This document shows, piece by piece, positions 9,039 to 17,322 of a DNA stretch of 62,600 bases (its first letter is position 1; each line of letters starts with the position of its first letter). The stretch is from a virus. The notes under the pieces were generated by a model. It made no database searches, had not been told where the DNA came from, and saw only the letters and a list, made by a program, of their open reading frames with translations. The stretch spans positions 1 to 62,600 of IMG/VR virus record IMGVR_UViG_3300047551_001028. One strand, given 5' to 3'. Position numbers and translations under genes: made by a program.

Positions 9039-9627
9039 ATACGCAAACAGCGTTTTACCAAAAATCCCTGGAGTGATTTGTTCTATTGATGCCAGTACCA
9101 ATAATCTTGCTTTTGCAATTTACTCATATAAAAAGTTAGACTGCTATGGGAAAATAACATTTAGCGGTAAAGATATATATGAAAAAATAACAGATGCTTG
9201 TAAGAAATCTAAAGCATTGTTTGATCATTATAACCTAGTTGAAGCAATAGTTATTGAGCATACAGTTTTTATGAATTCTCCAAAAACTGCAGCAGATCTT
9301 GCCCTAATCCAAGGTGGAATACTTGGAGGAGCAGGATTATCTGGTATAAAAATAATAGGAAAGGTTTCTCCAATAACGTGGCAAAACTATATTGGAAATA
9401 AAAGATTAACAAAAGAAGAACAAATAAAAATAAGATTATCAAATCCAGGCAAATCAGATTCATGGTATAAATCATATGAAAGAGATTTTAGAAAGCAAAG
9501 AACAATAAAATTATTAGATGTTATTTATGACAAAAAAATAACAGATAATGATGTTGCAGACGCATGCGGAATCGGACATTGGTCTATAAATAATTGGGAA
9601 AAGGCTATTGGAGTTGACAAGGAATAA
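9013..9627 (+). CDS. RuvC-like Holliday junction resolvase
   Basis: This 204-aa RNase H-fold nuclease has catalytic acidic residues D26 (SIDAST), E82 (VIEHT) and D180/D183 (NDVADACG), spaced as in RuvC/crossover-junction resolvases. It would cut four-way junctions made during recombination-dependent replication and clear branches before packaging by the terminase encoded just downstream. It overlaps the preceding zinc-ribbon gene by 26 bp. Confidence 0.85.
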   Translation: MTKAKETDRYANSVLPKIPGVICSIDASTNNLAFAIYSYKKLDCYGKITFSGKDIYEKITDACKKSKALFDHYNLVEAIVIEHTVFMNSPKTAADLALIQGGILGGAGLSGIKIIGKVSPITWQNYIGNKRLTKEEQIKIRLSNPGKSDSWYKSYERDFRKQRTIKLLDVIYDKKITDNDVADACGIGHWSINNWEKAIGVDKE

Positions 9628-9629
9628 CT

Positions 9630-9785
9630 ATGAGTGCTAAACTATATTCAAATGAATTATGGCTTAAAAAGAGATATCATTTTGACAAGAAATCTCCAGA
9701 AGATATTGCAAAGGAGTGCGGTGTAACTGTGGAAACAATATACGTATATCTTGCAAAATTTGGATTAAGGAAGTCAAAAAGATGA
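9630..9785 (+). CDS. Tiny helix-turn-helix protein
   Basis: This 51-aa basic protein starts 2 nt after the resolvase stop. The segment KSPEDIAKECGVTVETIYVYLAK is a recognisable helix-turn-helix (broken here only for description: helix about 22-30, turn, helix 34-43). It may be a DNA-binding regulator or a terminase-associated protein. The stop overlaps the next ATG (ATGA). Confidence 0.7.
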   Translation: MSAKLYSNELWLKKRYHFDKKSPEDIAKECGVTVETIYVYLAKFGLRKSKR

Positions 9786-10111
9786 ACCCAGTATTTCCCG
9801 ATTCTAAAAGATTTAATTGTGAGGATTTATATTTATTAACTGTGGGAACATCTGCAGGTCATAAAATATGGGAAACAACACATGAGATTGCTCATATGCT
9901 TATTAGAAAAAATATAGCATATGGAAATTCTGCTCTTGATCCAATTCGTATTTTTAGCAAGGCTGATGCCAGAGAACAACTGCATGTCCGTATTGATGAT
10001 AAGTTAAGTAGAATTATGCGTGGCACAGAATATATAGGCGACAACGACATTGATGATCTAATTGGATATTTGGTATTATTAAAGATAGCAAAGGATAAAG
10101 ATGTCAACTGA
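9782..10111 (+). CDS. Nmad1 (DUF1599)-like protein
   Basis: This 109-aa protein keeps the DUF1599/Nmad1 pattern: NIAYGNSALDP, IRIFSKA, then RIDDKLSRIMRG and a C-terminal DDLIGYLVLL. The family is named for its association with nucleotide- or DNA-base-modification systems and resembles all-alpha NTP pyrophosphatases. It could process a modified or host nucleotide pool, but catalysis is inferred only. The start at 9782 gives the ATGA overlap with the HTH gene. The next gene overlaps its end by 11 bp. Confidence 0.7.
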   Translation: MNPVFPDSKRFNCEDLYLLTVGTSAGHKIWETTHEIAHMLIRKNIAYGNSALDPIRIFSKADAREQLHVRIDDKLSRIMRGTEYIGDNDIDDLIGYLVLLKIAKDKDVN

Positions 10112-10634
10112 AGAAGATTTAGTAAAACACTTAGATGAAATAAATAATGTTGTTGCAGAATATTTAAAGGGAAATGATCCTACAAAAATTTCTAAAGATC
10201 TTTCTATTCCAAGAAATAAGGTTGTACAGCATATAAATGAGTGGAAGGTAATGGCATCTGCTAATGATGCTATTCGTGGCAGAGCAAAAGAAGCACTTGC
10301 GATTGCAGATACACATTATGATAATTTAAAATTATTAGCACATGAAGTTATATCTGAAGCAACCCTAACAAATAATTTAGGTGCAAAAACACAGGCAATT
10401 AAACTAGTAATGGATATTGAAGCAAAAAGAATTGATATGCTACAAAAAGCAGGTCTTCTTGAAAACAAAGAATTAGCAGAAGAAATGATACAGATAGAAA
10501 GAAGACAAGACGTTTTGATGTCAATTCTTCGTGATATTGCTGCTGAGTATCCAGAAGTTCGTGATGAAATTATGCGTAGGCTTTCTGATATTGCTAAAAG
10601 AGATGAAGTGATTACAATTGTCCACGATGTTTGA
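10101..10634 (+). CDS. Probable small terminase subunit
   Basis: This 177-aa helical protein has an N-terminal helix-turn-helix (TKISKDLSIPRNKVVQHINEW) and a long coiled C-terminal part. It lies directly upstream of, and overlaps, the large terminase gene, which is the usual place of TerS. TerS recognises phage DNA for packaging and regulates the motor. The assignment relies on HTH plus position. Confidence 0.65.
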   Translation: MSTEEDLVKHLDEINNVVAEYLKGNDPTKISKDLSIPRNKVVQHINEWKVMASANDAIRGRAKEALAIADTHYDNLKLLAHEVISEATLTNNLGAKTQAIKLVMDIEAKRIDMLQKAGLLENKELAEEMIQIERRQDVLMSILRDIAAEYPEVRDEIMRRLSDIAKRDEVITIVHDV

Positions 10635-12405
10635 TGATTTTATTGAAGCACTTAAGGATAATTATTTTGAAGAAAATCCAGTAGATGCAAAAACATTTGT
10701 AGAGTCTCCAGAATATTTAGGGCAACCACCTTTGTCTGATATTCAGTATGATATTGTTCAAGCAATGAGTCAGATATATCGCAAAGAAGATTTGCAAGAA
10801 CTGATGGGAGAAAAAGAAGGAGAAGAATATTATGAAAAATATACTAAGAATGAAATTATCCTCCAACTTGGCAAGGGTAGTGGAAAAGATTTTACTTCTA
10901 CAGTTGCTTGTGCTTACATTGTGTATAAGTTACTATGCCTTAAGGATCCAGCCAGATATTTCGGCAAACCCTCTGGAGATGCCATAGACCTTATCAATGT
11001 TGCTATTAACGCACAACAGGCTAAGAATGTTTTCTTCAAAGGATTTAAAACTAAGATTGAAAGATCACCATGGTTTGCTGGTAAGTATGAGGCCAAGGTG
11101 GATTCCATTGGATTTAATAAATCAATTACAGTGTATTCTGGGCACTCAGAAAGAGAATCTCATGAAGGTTTAAACCTTTTGCTTGCTGTTCTTGATGAGA
11201 TTTCTGGATTTGCTTCTGAAGTAATGACAGGAAATGAACAAGGTAAGACTGCTGATAATATCTATAAGGCCTTCCGTGGCTCTGTTGATTCTCGTTTTCC
11301 AGATCTTGGAAAGGTAGTTCTTCTTTCATTCCCCCGCTATAATGGGGATTTTATTTCAGAAAGATATGATTCTGTAATTGCAGAAAAAGAAACTATAACT
11401 AAAACACATAGATATATAATTAATCCTTTGCTTCCAGAAGATGATGCAGATAATTGGTTTGAGATATCTTGGGATTATGATGAGATAAGTTCTTATAAAT
11501 ATCCTGGAGTTTTTGCGTTAAAAAGAGCAACTTGGGAAGTTAATCCAACTAGAAAAATTGATGATTTTAAAATTGCTTTTATGACAGACCTAGGTGATGC
11601 AATGATGCGTTTTGCTTGCGTACCAACTTATGCATCTGATGCTTTTTTTAAACAAGCAGATAAGGTTCGTGCTTGTATGACAATAAGAAATCCACTTGAT
11701 CAATTTAGAAGATTTGAAACAAGTTTTAAGCCTGATCCAGATAAAGTTTATTATGTTCATGCTGACCTTGCACAAAGACATGACAAATGTGCTGTTGCTA
11801 TTGCACACGTAGATAAATGGGTAAGCGTTCAAGTTATTAAAAATTATGAAGAAATATCACCAATTGTAGTTGTTGATGCCGTTGCTTGGTGGGAACCAAA
11901 AGTAGAAGGTCCAGTTAATTTATCTGAAGTTAAACAATGGATTCAAAATTTAAGAAGATTAGGCTTTAATATAGGAATGGTTACTTTTGATAGATGGCAA
12001 TCATTTGATATTCAAAATGAACTTAAGTCCGTAGGAATGAAAACCGATACAGTGTCTGTGTCTAAAAAACAATACGAAGATATGGCAATGTTGGTATATG
12101 AAGAACGTCTTGTCATGCCGTCTATAGAACTTTTGTTTGAAGAACTTACAGAATTAAAAATAACAAAAAATGGTAAAAATGTTGATCACCCAAGAAAATT
12201 ATCTAAAGACTTAGCAGATGCAGTTTGCGGGTCTATTTTTGGGGCGATATCATATACCCCAAAAGATCAAAACCTTGAAGTTGAAGTTCATACATTTAGA
12301 GACAAACCACGTAGAGTTGACACGCTCCCTGAGAACGTGATACAATATAAACCTAGTCAAATAGAAGAAATAAATGACTATTTGGATAGACTAAAAACAA
12401 TATAA
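10627..12405 (+). CDS. terL: Large terminase subunit (packaging ATPase/nuclease)
   Basis: This 592-aa protein has a Walker A at about residues 81-88 (LGKGSGKD) and a Walker B with catalytic Glu (LLLAVLDEIS) near 184-193. The C-terminal RNase H-like nuclease has Asp residues near 377 (YYVHADLAQRHDKCA), MVTFDRW near 455 and DLADAV. It translocates DNA into the prohead and cuts concatemers. ATG 10627 is chosen over an upstream non-ATG codon. No portal or capsid gene follows; a surface-protein gene does. Its 3' end contains a strong promoter. Confidence 0.93.
   Translation: MFDDFIEALKDNYFEENPVDAKTFVESPEYLGQPPLSDIQYDIVQAMSQIYRKEDLQELMGEKEGEEYYEKYTKNEIILQLGKGSGKDFTSTVACAYIVYKLLCLKDPARYFGKPSGDAIDLINVAINAQQAKNVFFKGFKTKIERSPWFAGKYEAKVDSIGFNKSITVYSGHSERESHEGLNLLLAVLDEISGFASEVMTGNEQGKTADNIYKAFRGSVDSRFPDLGKVVLLSFPRYNGDFISERYDSVIAEKETITKTHRYIINPLLPEDDADNWFEISWDYDEISSYKYPGVFALKRATWEVNPTRKIDDFKIAFMTDLGDAMMRFACVPTYASDAFFKQADKVRACMTIRNPLDQFRRFETSFKPDPDKVYYVHADLAQRHDKCAVAIAHVDKWVSVQVIKNYEEISPIVVVDAVAWWEPKVEGPVNLSEVKQWIQNLRRLGFNIGMVTFDRWQSFDIQNELKSVGMKTDTVSVSKKQYEDMAMLVYEERLVMPSIELLFEELTELKITKNGKNVDHPRKLSKDLADAVCGSIFGAISYTPKDQNLEVEVHTFRDKPRRVDTLPENVIQYKPSQIEEINDYLDRLKTI
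12317..12346 (+). promoter_or_regulatory. Strong extended -10 promoter inside terL
   Basis: TTGACA (12317-12322), an 18-bp spacer and TGaTACAAT (12338-12346) sit in the last coding bases of the terminase. It gives an mRNA with an 80-nt leader for the secreted protein at 12432. Confidence 0.75.
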
Positions 12406-12431
12406 ATAAAATGAATAATAAAAGGAGAAAA

Positions 12432-13559
12432 ATGAATTCATTTAAGAAGATCGCCCTTGTCATGGTTGCAGCCTTGGCATCGAGCACACTCGTAGTGACA
12501 CCTGCAAGTGCCAATACCGTTTCAGTAGACGTAACCACTGAAGTTTCTGGCGCAGGTACTGCAGCCTCACCATTTACAGTTAAGGTTCCATCTGACAACG
12601 TAGTAAGCGTTGCAGATACCACAACTGCTACAAATAACGAAGCACTTCTTATCACCGCTACAGTTGTTGCTGGAACACCAGTAACATTTACTGCAGTTGG
12701 TGCTAACACACGCCTCGTCTCTGCAATTGGTTCAACAGTTAATGCATCTGCTGGATCCTCATCAATCACAGTCACACCTGCTTCAACAACAGCGACTGTA
12801 TATGCATATACAACAAGTACTGCTGCATCTGCTGTTACAGTTTCTGTAACTGGTGCAAGCACAACAATTTATCTTAAGGGTGTTGCAGGTCCTGCATATG
12901 AACTTAAGATGTCAATCCCTGCTTCAGGAAATATTTCTGGCAAGGTAACTGCAACTCTTGATGTAGCAGATATTTTCGGCAACGCTGTTGCTGATACAGT
13001 AACTGTTACTACTCTTGGTGGCGCAACTGCTGGAACAGTAACTGCTGATGCTCTTGTAACAGGTCGTTACACATCAGAGATCTCACTTCCTGCTGCTGCT
13101 GGAACCGTTGCTGTCGGTGCATCTATTGCTGCTCCAACATCTGTTCCAACAATTAAGTTGGCAACAACTTCACAGACTGCAATCGTAACAGTGTCTGATC
13201 TTGCTACTGCTCTTGCTGCTGCTAACGCTGCACTTGCTGCAGAAAAGGCTGGTCGTGCTGCTGATGCAACTGCTGCTGCTACTGCTCTTGCTGCTGCTGT
13301 AAAAGCAGAACAAGACAAGGCTGCTGCTGCTGCAATTACTGCTGCTGCAGAATTGGCTAAGGCTAAGGCTGATGCTGTAACCGCTAAGGTTGCTGCAGAC
13401 AAGGCTCTTGCTGATGCACAGGCTGCTGCAAAGGCAGAACTAGATAAGGTCAAGGCAGATAATGCTAAGGCTCTTGCTGACTTGAAGAAGGCTTTCAATG
13501 CACTCGCTAAGAAGTGGAATGCAAAGAATCCAACTGCAAAGGTTACACTTGTTAAGTAA
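12432..13559 (+). CDS. Secreted alanine-rich surface-like protein
   Basis: This 375-aa protein has a classical Sec signal peptide (MNSFKKIALVMVAAL..., cleavage after PASA near residue 27). A Thr/Val/Ala-rich beta region (about 28-255) is followed by a long Ala-rich coiled coil (about 255-350) and a basic end (AKKWNAKNPTAKVTLVK). SD AAAGGAG supports ATG 12432 over an ATG seven codons earlier. Codon use (GCT, AAC, AAG, ACA) is much richer in C than neighbouring genes. It resembles low-GC actinobacterial surface proteins, so host origin or a virion/host-surface coat role is possible. It is flanked by a strong promoter and a strong terminator and so is its own transcription unit. Confidence 0.8.
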   Translation: MNSFKKIALVMVAALASSTLVVTPASANTVSVDVTTEVSGAGTAASPFTVKVPSDNVVSVADTTTATNNEALLITATVVAGTPVTFTAVGANTRLVSAIGSTVNASAGSSSITVTPASTTATVYAYTTSTAASAVTVSVTGASTTIYLKGVAGPAYELKMSIPASGNISGKVTATLDVADIFGNAVADTVTVTTLGGATAGTVTADALVTGRYTSEISLPAAAGTVAVGASIAAPTSVPTIKLATTSQTAIVTVSDLATALAAANAALAAEKAGRAADATAAATALAAAVKAEQDKAAAAAITAAAELAKAKADAVTAKVAADKALADAQAAAKAELDKVKADNAKALADLKKAFNALAKKWNAKNPTAKVTLVK

Positions 13560-13578
13560 TTAACAAATTAAAAGATTT

Positions 13579-13610
13579 GGGAGTCAGAAGACTGGCTCCC
13601 TTTTCTTTTT
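13579..13610 (+). terminator. Rho-independent terminator
   Basis: A stem GGGAGTCAG/CTGGCTCCC (one G-U) with loop AAGA is followed by TTTTCTTTTT. It closes the secreted-protein transcription unit. Confidence 0.9.
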
Positions 13611-13618
13611 AAATAAAA

Positions 13619-13627
13619 TGTTATAAT
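13619..13627 (+). promoter_or_regulatory. Extended -10 promoter
   Basis: TGtTATAAT lies right after the terminator; the predicted +1 is near 13634. GGAGG at 13643-13647 is the SD for the next gene. Confidence 0.75.
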
Positions 13628-13658
13628 AGTCTTATTAAATCTGGAGGCAGAAAGGACT

Positions 13659-15302
13659 ATTAAGAAATTAACCAGAATATTAACAGCAACTTTATTAGCA
13701 TTTGGTTTTAACCTATGGCTTCCAGAAAACGCTAACGCAACCTGTGTAAACTTTATACAATCACAAACCATAGCAGCAGCATATAATGGTGATGCCGAAC
13801 CTACAGTGCATCATATGGATACTTGCTCAGGTGACGACATATCTTATCAAATACCAATTGCAACTACCGTAACTTTTGACGGGGTACAGTATGAAAACAT
13901 TTATGCTACAACTAACTCAGTAATTACATTTGGACAACCTGACGGTACATTTCATACCTATCCATCTACACCATCTATCTCCTTATATTCAATGGACTGG
14001 TATCCAGGAGTAAGCAATACATCTGGTTTGGATATATATTATTCAGAGGGCGGATTTCAATTAAATCTAAATATGGTCCCATTTGGTAACTATGGGGCAC
14101 AACCAAGTACAGTAAATATATTAGTGGCTATTACTAATACTGGCGGTTTAGCGGTGTCCTATAGTTATCAAGGTCCTGAATATCAAAATCTTAGAACAGG
14201 TGTAAGGCTTCATGATGGATCCATAGTATCACTTGAGGCTTGGGGTGCTACACAGGTTTCTCCTAATGCACCTGCCCCTACACTGCAGGCAGAGCCTATT
14301 TCAGAGCCTTCCCCTACACCTACCCAGCAACCATCCCCAGAACCCTCTCCAACACCCACAGAAGCCCCTATAACGCCCGAAGAGCAGCAAGAGCAGGTAG
14401 CAGAGGCAGCGCAATTGGCTTCAGAAATATCAGACCTTAATAATCTTATTGCTTCTATTAATGGGGACACATTAAGTGAGCCAGACCCAGAACTACCAGA
14501 ACCTATTGATCCAAGTCCAGAGCCAAGTCCTGAGTCTACAAATGAAACAGATTTGCCTGACCCTGATGTTGAGGTTGATCCAGAAATTATTACGCCAGAG
14601 GATCCAAGATTCCCTGATGATGAAGAGCAAACTGAACCAGAAGATCCCACTCCTTCTCCAAGTCCTGATACAACAGGTGGGGTAGATGAAGAGACTGATC
14701 CAACTCCAGAACCTTCAGAAGAGCCTTCATCTCAGCCAGAGGAAACAGATCCAGTTCAAGAGACTGAACCTGAGCAACCTGTTGACGAAGATTCTGTAAT
14801 AGCACCAGATAATGATAACACGGATAGCAGTCCTATTTCTGACGAGGAACTTAAAAAATTAAATAAATTAATTGCTGTTAATGATTCTAAATTAATGTCA
14901 GCAGTATCTAACTTTTTAACTGAATTAAATCCAGAGGCTAAAAAAGAATTAGCAAAAGATCTTGGCATTAAGGCAGAAGAAGTTGCCCTTATTGCAGAAG
15001 TAGCAAAAGAAAATCCTGCAGTAGCAGCAGCCGTAGTTCAATTTGCCGACAAGGTAGCACAAAATGAAGATGCTCCCATGCCATATACATTAGCGGATGC
15101 TGTTACTGAGGTACAGGCAGAAGCATTTTTGGCAGACCCACTTGGAGTATTAACTGATATAGATTTAGATAAGTTGTTAAGCCCAACAGAATGGGGTAAA
15201 GATATGACAGACGATCAAAGAGAAAAAGTTCAAGAGGTAGTTATTCCTGTTATTTTGGTAGGAAATATTGTTAGTTCAGTTATGTCACTAAGGAGGTTAT
15301 AA
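13659..15302 (+). CDS. Large secreted, membrane-anchored surface protein with ATT start
   Basis: This 547-aa protein is predicted to start at ATT 13659: the codons ATT-AAG-AAA give M-K-K and a perfect Sec signal (KKLTRILTATLLAF..., cleavage after ANA near residue 27). From the first ATG (13806) the signal would be lost. The frame upstream to 13614 has no ATG, GTG or TTG; only a CTG at 13641 competes. GGAGG lies 11 nt upstream. Domains: signal, beta-rich domain (about 45-175), Pro/Thr/Ser/Glu linker (about 180-390), helical segment, and a C-terminal hydrophobic stretch with SLRRL that looks like a membrane anchor. Function unknown; it looks like a host cell-surface protein. Confidence 0.75.
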   Translation: MKKLTRILTATLLAFGFNLWLPENANATCVNFIQSQTIAAAYNGDAEPTVHHMDTCSGDDISYQIPIATTVTFDGVQYENIYATTNSVITFGQPDGTFHTYPSTPSISLYSMDWYPGVSNTSGLDIYYSEGGFQLNLNMVPFGNYGAQPSTVNILVAITNTGGLAVSYSYQGPEYQNLRTGVRLHDGSIVSLEAWGATQVSPNAPAPTLQAEPISEPSPTPTQQPSPEPSPTPTEAPITPEEQQEQVAEAAQLASEISDLNNLIASINGDTLSEPDPELPEPIDPSPEPSPESTNETDLPDPDVEVDPEIITPEDPRFPDDEEQTEPEDPTPSPSPDTTGGVDEETDPTPEPSEEPSSQPEETDPVQETEPEQPVDEDSVIAPDNDNTDSSPISDEELKKLNKLIAVNDSKLMSAVSNFLTELNPEAKKELAKDLGIKAEEVALIAEVAKENPAVAAAVVQFADKVAQNEDAPMPYTLADAVTEVQAEAFLADPLGVLTDIDLDKLLSPTEWGKDMTDDQREKVQEVVIPVILVGNIVSSVMSLRRL

Positions 15303-15303
15303 T

Positions 15304-15513
15304 ATGAACATGATTAAGAAGGTAGTTAAAGGACTCTTTAAATGGTTTAAGGCTGCTATTATTGAGAGTATAGCCCAAGTATTTACCATCCTTGGCTTCT
15401 TTATTGCTTGGCTTACCCTTACAGGTACCGCCCAGCAGGTGGTGGGAGTAGCAACATTAATATCAATAGCCCTATGGCTTATCACCATCCCGCTTCGTGA
15501 AGAGAAAGAATAA
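15304..15513 (+). CDS. Small two-helix membrane protein, holin-like
   Basis: This 69-aa protein has a basic amphipathic start (MIKKVVKGLFKWFK), two hydrophobic segments (about 22-42 and 46-63) and a charged tail. The SD AAGGAGG is 8 nt upstream. Size, topology and position upstream of lipoprotein and endolysin genes fit a holin, but any small membrane protein would look similar. Confidence 0.6.
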   Translation: MNMIKKVVKGLFKWFKAAIIESIAQVFTILGFFIAWLTLTGTAQQVVGVATLISIALWLITIPLREEKE

Positions 15514-15515
15514 CT

Positions 15516-15524
15516 TGGTATAAT
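15516..15524 (+). promoter_or_regulatory. Leaderless extended -10 promoter
   Basis: TGgTATAAT ends 6 nt before ATG 15531; the predicted +1 is the A of the start codon. Confidence 0.65.
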
Positions 15525-15530
15525 ATAGAT

Positions 15531-15716
15531 ATGAAAATTCCTCATATTTTATTATCGTGTATACTTGTATTAGGCCTTGGTGGTTGCGGGTATGACGGTC
15601 ACTATCGCTATCCTTGCCAGGATCCAGCAAACTGGGAAAAGGCAGAGTGTAACCCACCTATATGTGAGGCTACAGGAACTTGTACAAAAGACTTGATAGG
15701 AAAACAGGATGAGTAA
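15531..15716 (+). CDS. Small lipoprotein
   Basis: This 61-aa protein has a signal peptide with lipobox LGGC (Cys at about residue 19) for diacylglycerol attachment. The short mature part has Cys pairs and Trp. Comparable small lipoproteins sit in lysis modules of phages. It overlaps the next gene by 8 bp, so it is cotranscribed with the membrane protein and endolysin. Confidence 0.7.
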   Translation: MKIPHILLSCILVLGLGGCGYDGHYRYPCQDPANWEKAECNPPICEATGTCTKDLIGKQDE

Positions 15717-16122
15717 AAGAGAAAGATTAACACCGCAGGATCTTGACGCACGACTTAAGTTTATTCTTGGTATAACGCTTGGAACAATTTTATTAGCGAC
15801 ATCATTAGGAATTTTGTACGCTCTTATATTTGTAACCCAACCAATTGGAGCACAGTCAGAAAATGACAAGATGTTCTTCAATGTGTTGGGATCAGTAGCG
15901 ACATTTATCACAGGAACACTTGCTGGTTTGTTGATTGGGCAAAGTGGAGCAAAAGATATTATGCAAGCACAAGTAGATAATAAAAAAGTAGATTCAGAAA
16001 TTAGAATGGCTGAAGATAAACTTGATGCAGAACTTGATGAAGTTAGAGCAAGACTTGCTAAAAAACCAGATGGCGCTATGCCAGAAGAGCAGCCAGTAGA
16101 TACTGATTGGGATAAGGATTAA
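15709..16122 (+). CDS. Membrane protein with two TM segments and coiled coil
   Basis: This 137-aa protein has hydrophobic segments at about 19-43 (FILGITLGTILLATSLG) and 57-76, then a charged coiled-coil tail. It lies directly before the endolysin gene with a 2-nt gap. A holin or holin-associated role is plausible; topology alone cannot prove it. Confidence 0.6.
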   Translation: MSKRERLTPQDLDARLKFILGITLGTILLATSLGILYALIFVTQPIGAQSENDKMFFNVLGSVATFITGTLAGLLIGQSGAKDIMQAQVDNKKVDSEIRMAEDKLDAELDEVRARLAKKPDGAMPEEQPVDTDWDKD

Positions 16123-16124
16123 TC

Positions 16125-16718
16125 ATGGCAGAAATGGGAACAGCAGAAAAATTAATTGAAGTAGCCAAGGGTGAAGTTGGAACTATTGAAGGTCCGAAAG
16201 ATAATGAAACTAAATATGGTAAATTTGCTAAGGCCAATTTTCAACCATGGTGTGGTTCATTTGTTATGTGGTGTGCAAATGAGGCAGGCGTAAAGGTTCC
16301 CAATACTGTTTATACTCCAAGTGGTGCTGCTGCATTTAAGAAAGCAGGCTCATGGATTGATGGAGACTTAGCAGATCCAGAACCAGGAGATATCGCCTAT
16401 TTTGATTTCCCATCAGACGGTGTCGATAGAATTTCTCACGTAGGTATTGTTATTGAAGATAATGGCGATGGTACTGTTTGGTGCATTGAGGGTAATACTT
16501 CAAGCAATAAAAAGGGCAGTCAGAGAAATGGTGGAGAGGTTTGTAAGCAACTCCGTGCCTATAAAAAAAATAAAAAGAATGTAATGATTTCTATCGTAGG
16601 TTTTGGTCGCCCAAAATTTGGTGGGGCAGCATTAAAGAAATCTGATGAATCTACAAAGCCTAATAAGACTGTTAAGAAACCTAAGACATGTCCAGAATGT
16701 GGACAAGATATTAAATAA
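16125..16718 (+). CDS. CHAP-domain endolysin
   Basis: This 197-aa protein has a CHAP (NlpC/P60-type) amidase/endopeptidase domain with C43 (WCGSFVMWC), H105 (RISHVGIV) and downstream EGNTSS. It cleaves peptidoglycan for lysis. There is no signal peptide, so export needs a holin. The C-terminus has a basic linker and a half zinc ribbon (CPECG), possibly a wall-binding or metal-binding tail. It follows two membrane proteins and a lipoprotein, making a compact lysis cassette. Confidence 0.88.
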   Translation: MAEMGTAEKLIEVAKGEVGTIEGPKDNETKYGKFAKANFQPWCGSFVMWCANEAGVKVPNTVYTPSGAAAFKKAGSWIDGDLADPEPGDIAYFDFPSDGVDRISHVGIVIEDNGDGTVWCIEGNTSSNKKGSQRNGGEVCKQLRAYKKNKKNVMISIVGFGRPKFGGAALKKSDESTKPNKTVKKPKTCPECGQDIK

Positions 16719-16747
16719 TTGACATATTTTTAATCAAGTGATATACT
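16719..16747 (+). promoter_or_regulatory. Consensus promoter for the Ntn hydrolase gene
   Basis: TTGACA (16719-16724), a 17-bp spacer and TGaTATACT (-10 at 16742-16747). It begins right after the endolysin stop; GGGGAGGGG at about 16760-16767 is the SD. Confidence 0.85.
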
Positions 16748-16773
16748 AAATACTAACTTGGGGAGGGGCTCTT

Positions 16774-17307
16774 TTGACCTGCATAGTTGCTGTAAGAGAT
16801 GCACTAGATAACAAAATCTGGATGGCTGGAGATCGTGGTATATCAGATGATAATTCTATTGCTGTTGGATCTAGTCCAAAGATTTGGAAAAAAGAAGGAT
16901 ATCTATTTGGATATGCTGGATCTATGGATGGAGATAGAATAAGGCATTTATTTGTACCGCCAGAATTTGAAGGTCGTGGAAGTGTTGATAAATTTATGTA
17001 TAGTAGATTCCTTAAATCTCTAAGAAAATTTTATGAGGAGTGGTGGGTAGATACAACATCAACTGCTGACTTTGGTATGATAATTTGTGTTCGTGGAAAA
17101 ATATATGAGCACAGTTCTGGCGATATGTCTTTAACGCAATACGAACAAGACTATGTAACTATGGGTTCTGGCGGAGATATTGCGCTAGGTTCTCTTTATG
17201 CGACACAAAAAACCAAAGATACACGAAAAAGAGCAGCAGCAGCAGTACAGGCTGCAATTAATCACTCCCCATCTTGCAAAGGTCCGATTGACATACTAAG
17301 CATTTAG
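16774..17307 (+). CDS. Proteasome/HslV-like Ntn hydrolase
   Basis: This 177-aa protein starts at TTG. Removal of Met leaves an N-terminal Thr (TCIVAV), the nucleophile of proteasome beta-type peptidases. Asp19 (AGDRGIS) and Lys35 (SSPKIWK), counted from that Thr, match proteasomal D17/K33, and LFGYAGS matches the following Gly-rich strand. The family hydrolyses peptide bonds from the N-terminal Thr inside ring assemblies. There is no ATPase partner gene here, so it may act alone or with a host unfoldase. It has a strong own promoter. The next promoter overlaps its stop. Confidence 0.75.
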   Translation: MTCIVAVRDALDNKIWMAGDRGISDDNSIAVGSSPKIWKKEGYLFGYAGSMDGDRIRHLFVPPEFEGRGSVDKFMYSRFLKSLRKFYEEWWVDTTSTADFGMIICVRGKIYEHSSGDMSLTQYEQDYVTMGSGGDIALGSLYATQKTKDTRKRAAAAVQAAINHSPSCKGPIDILSI

Positions 17308-17316
17308 GTATATACT
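17288..17316 (+). promoter_or_regulatory. Leaderless consensus promoter
   Basis: TTGACA (17288-17293), a 17-bp spacer and TATACT (17311-17316); the -10 ends 6 nt before ATG 17323. Confidence 0.8.
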
Positions 17317-17322
17317 AAATAT

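Noticed and set aside
13067-13498. 143-codon antisense frame opposite the Ala-rich coiled coil
   Set aside because: Created by GC-rich Ala codons on the other strand; composition is Ala/Ser only.
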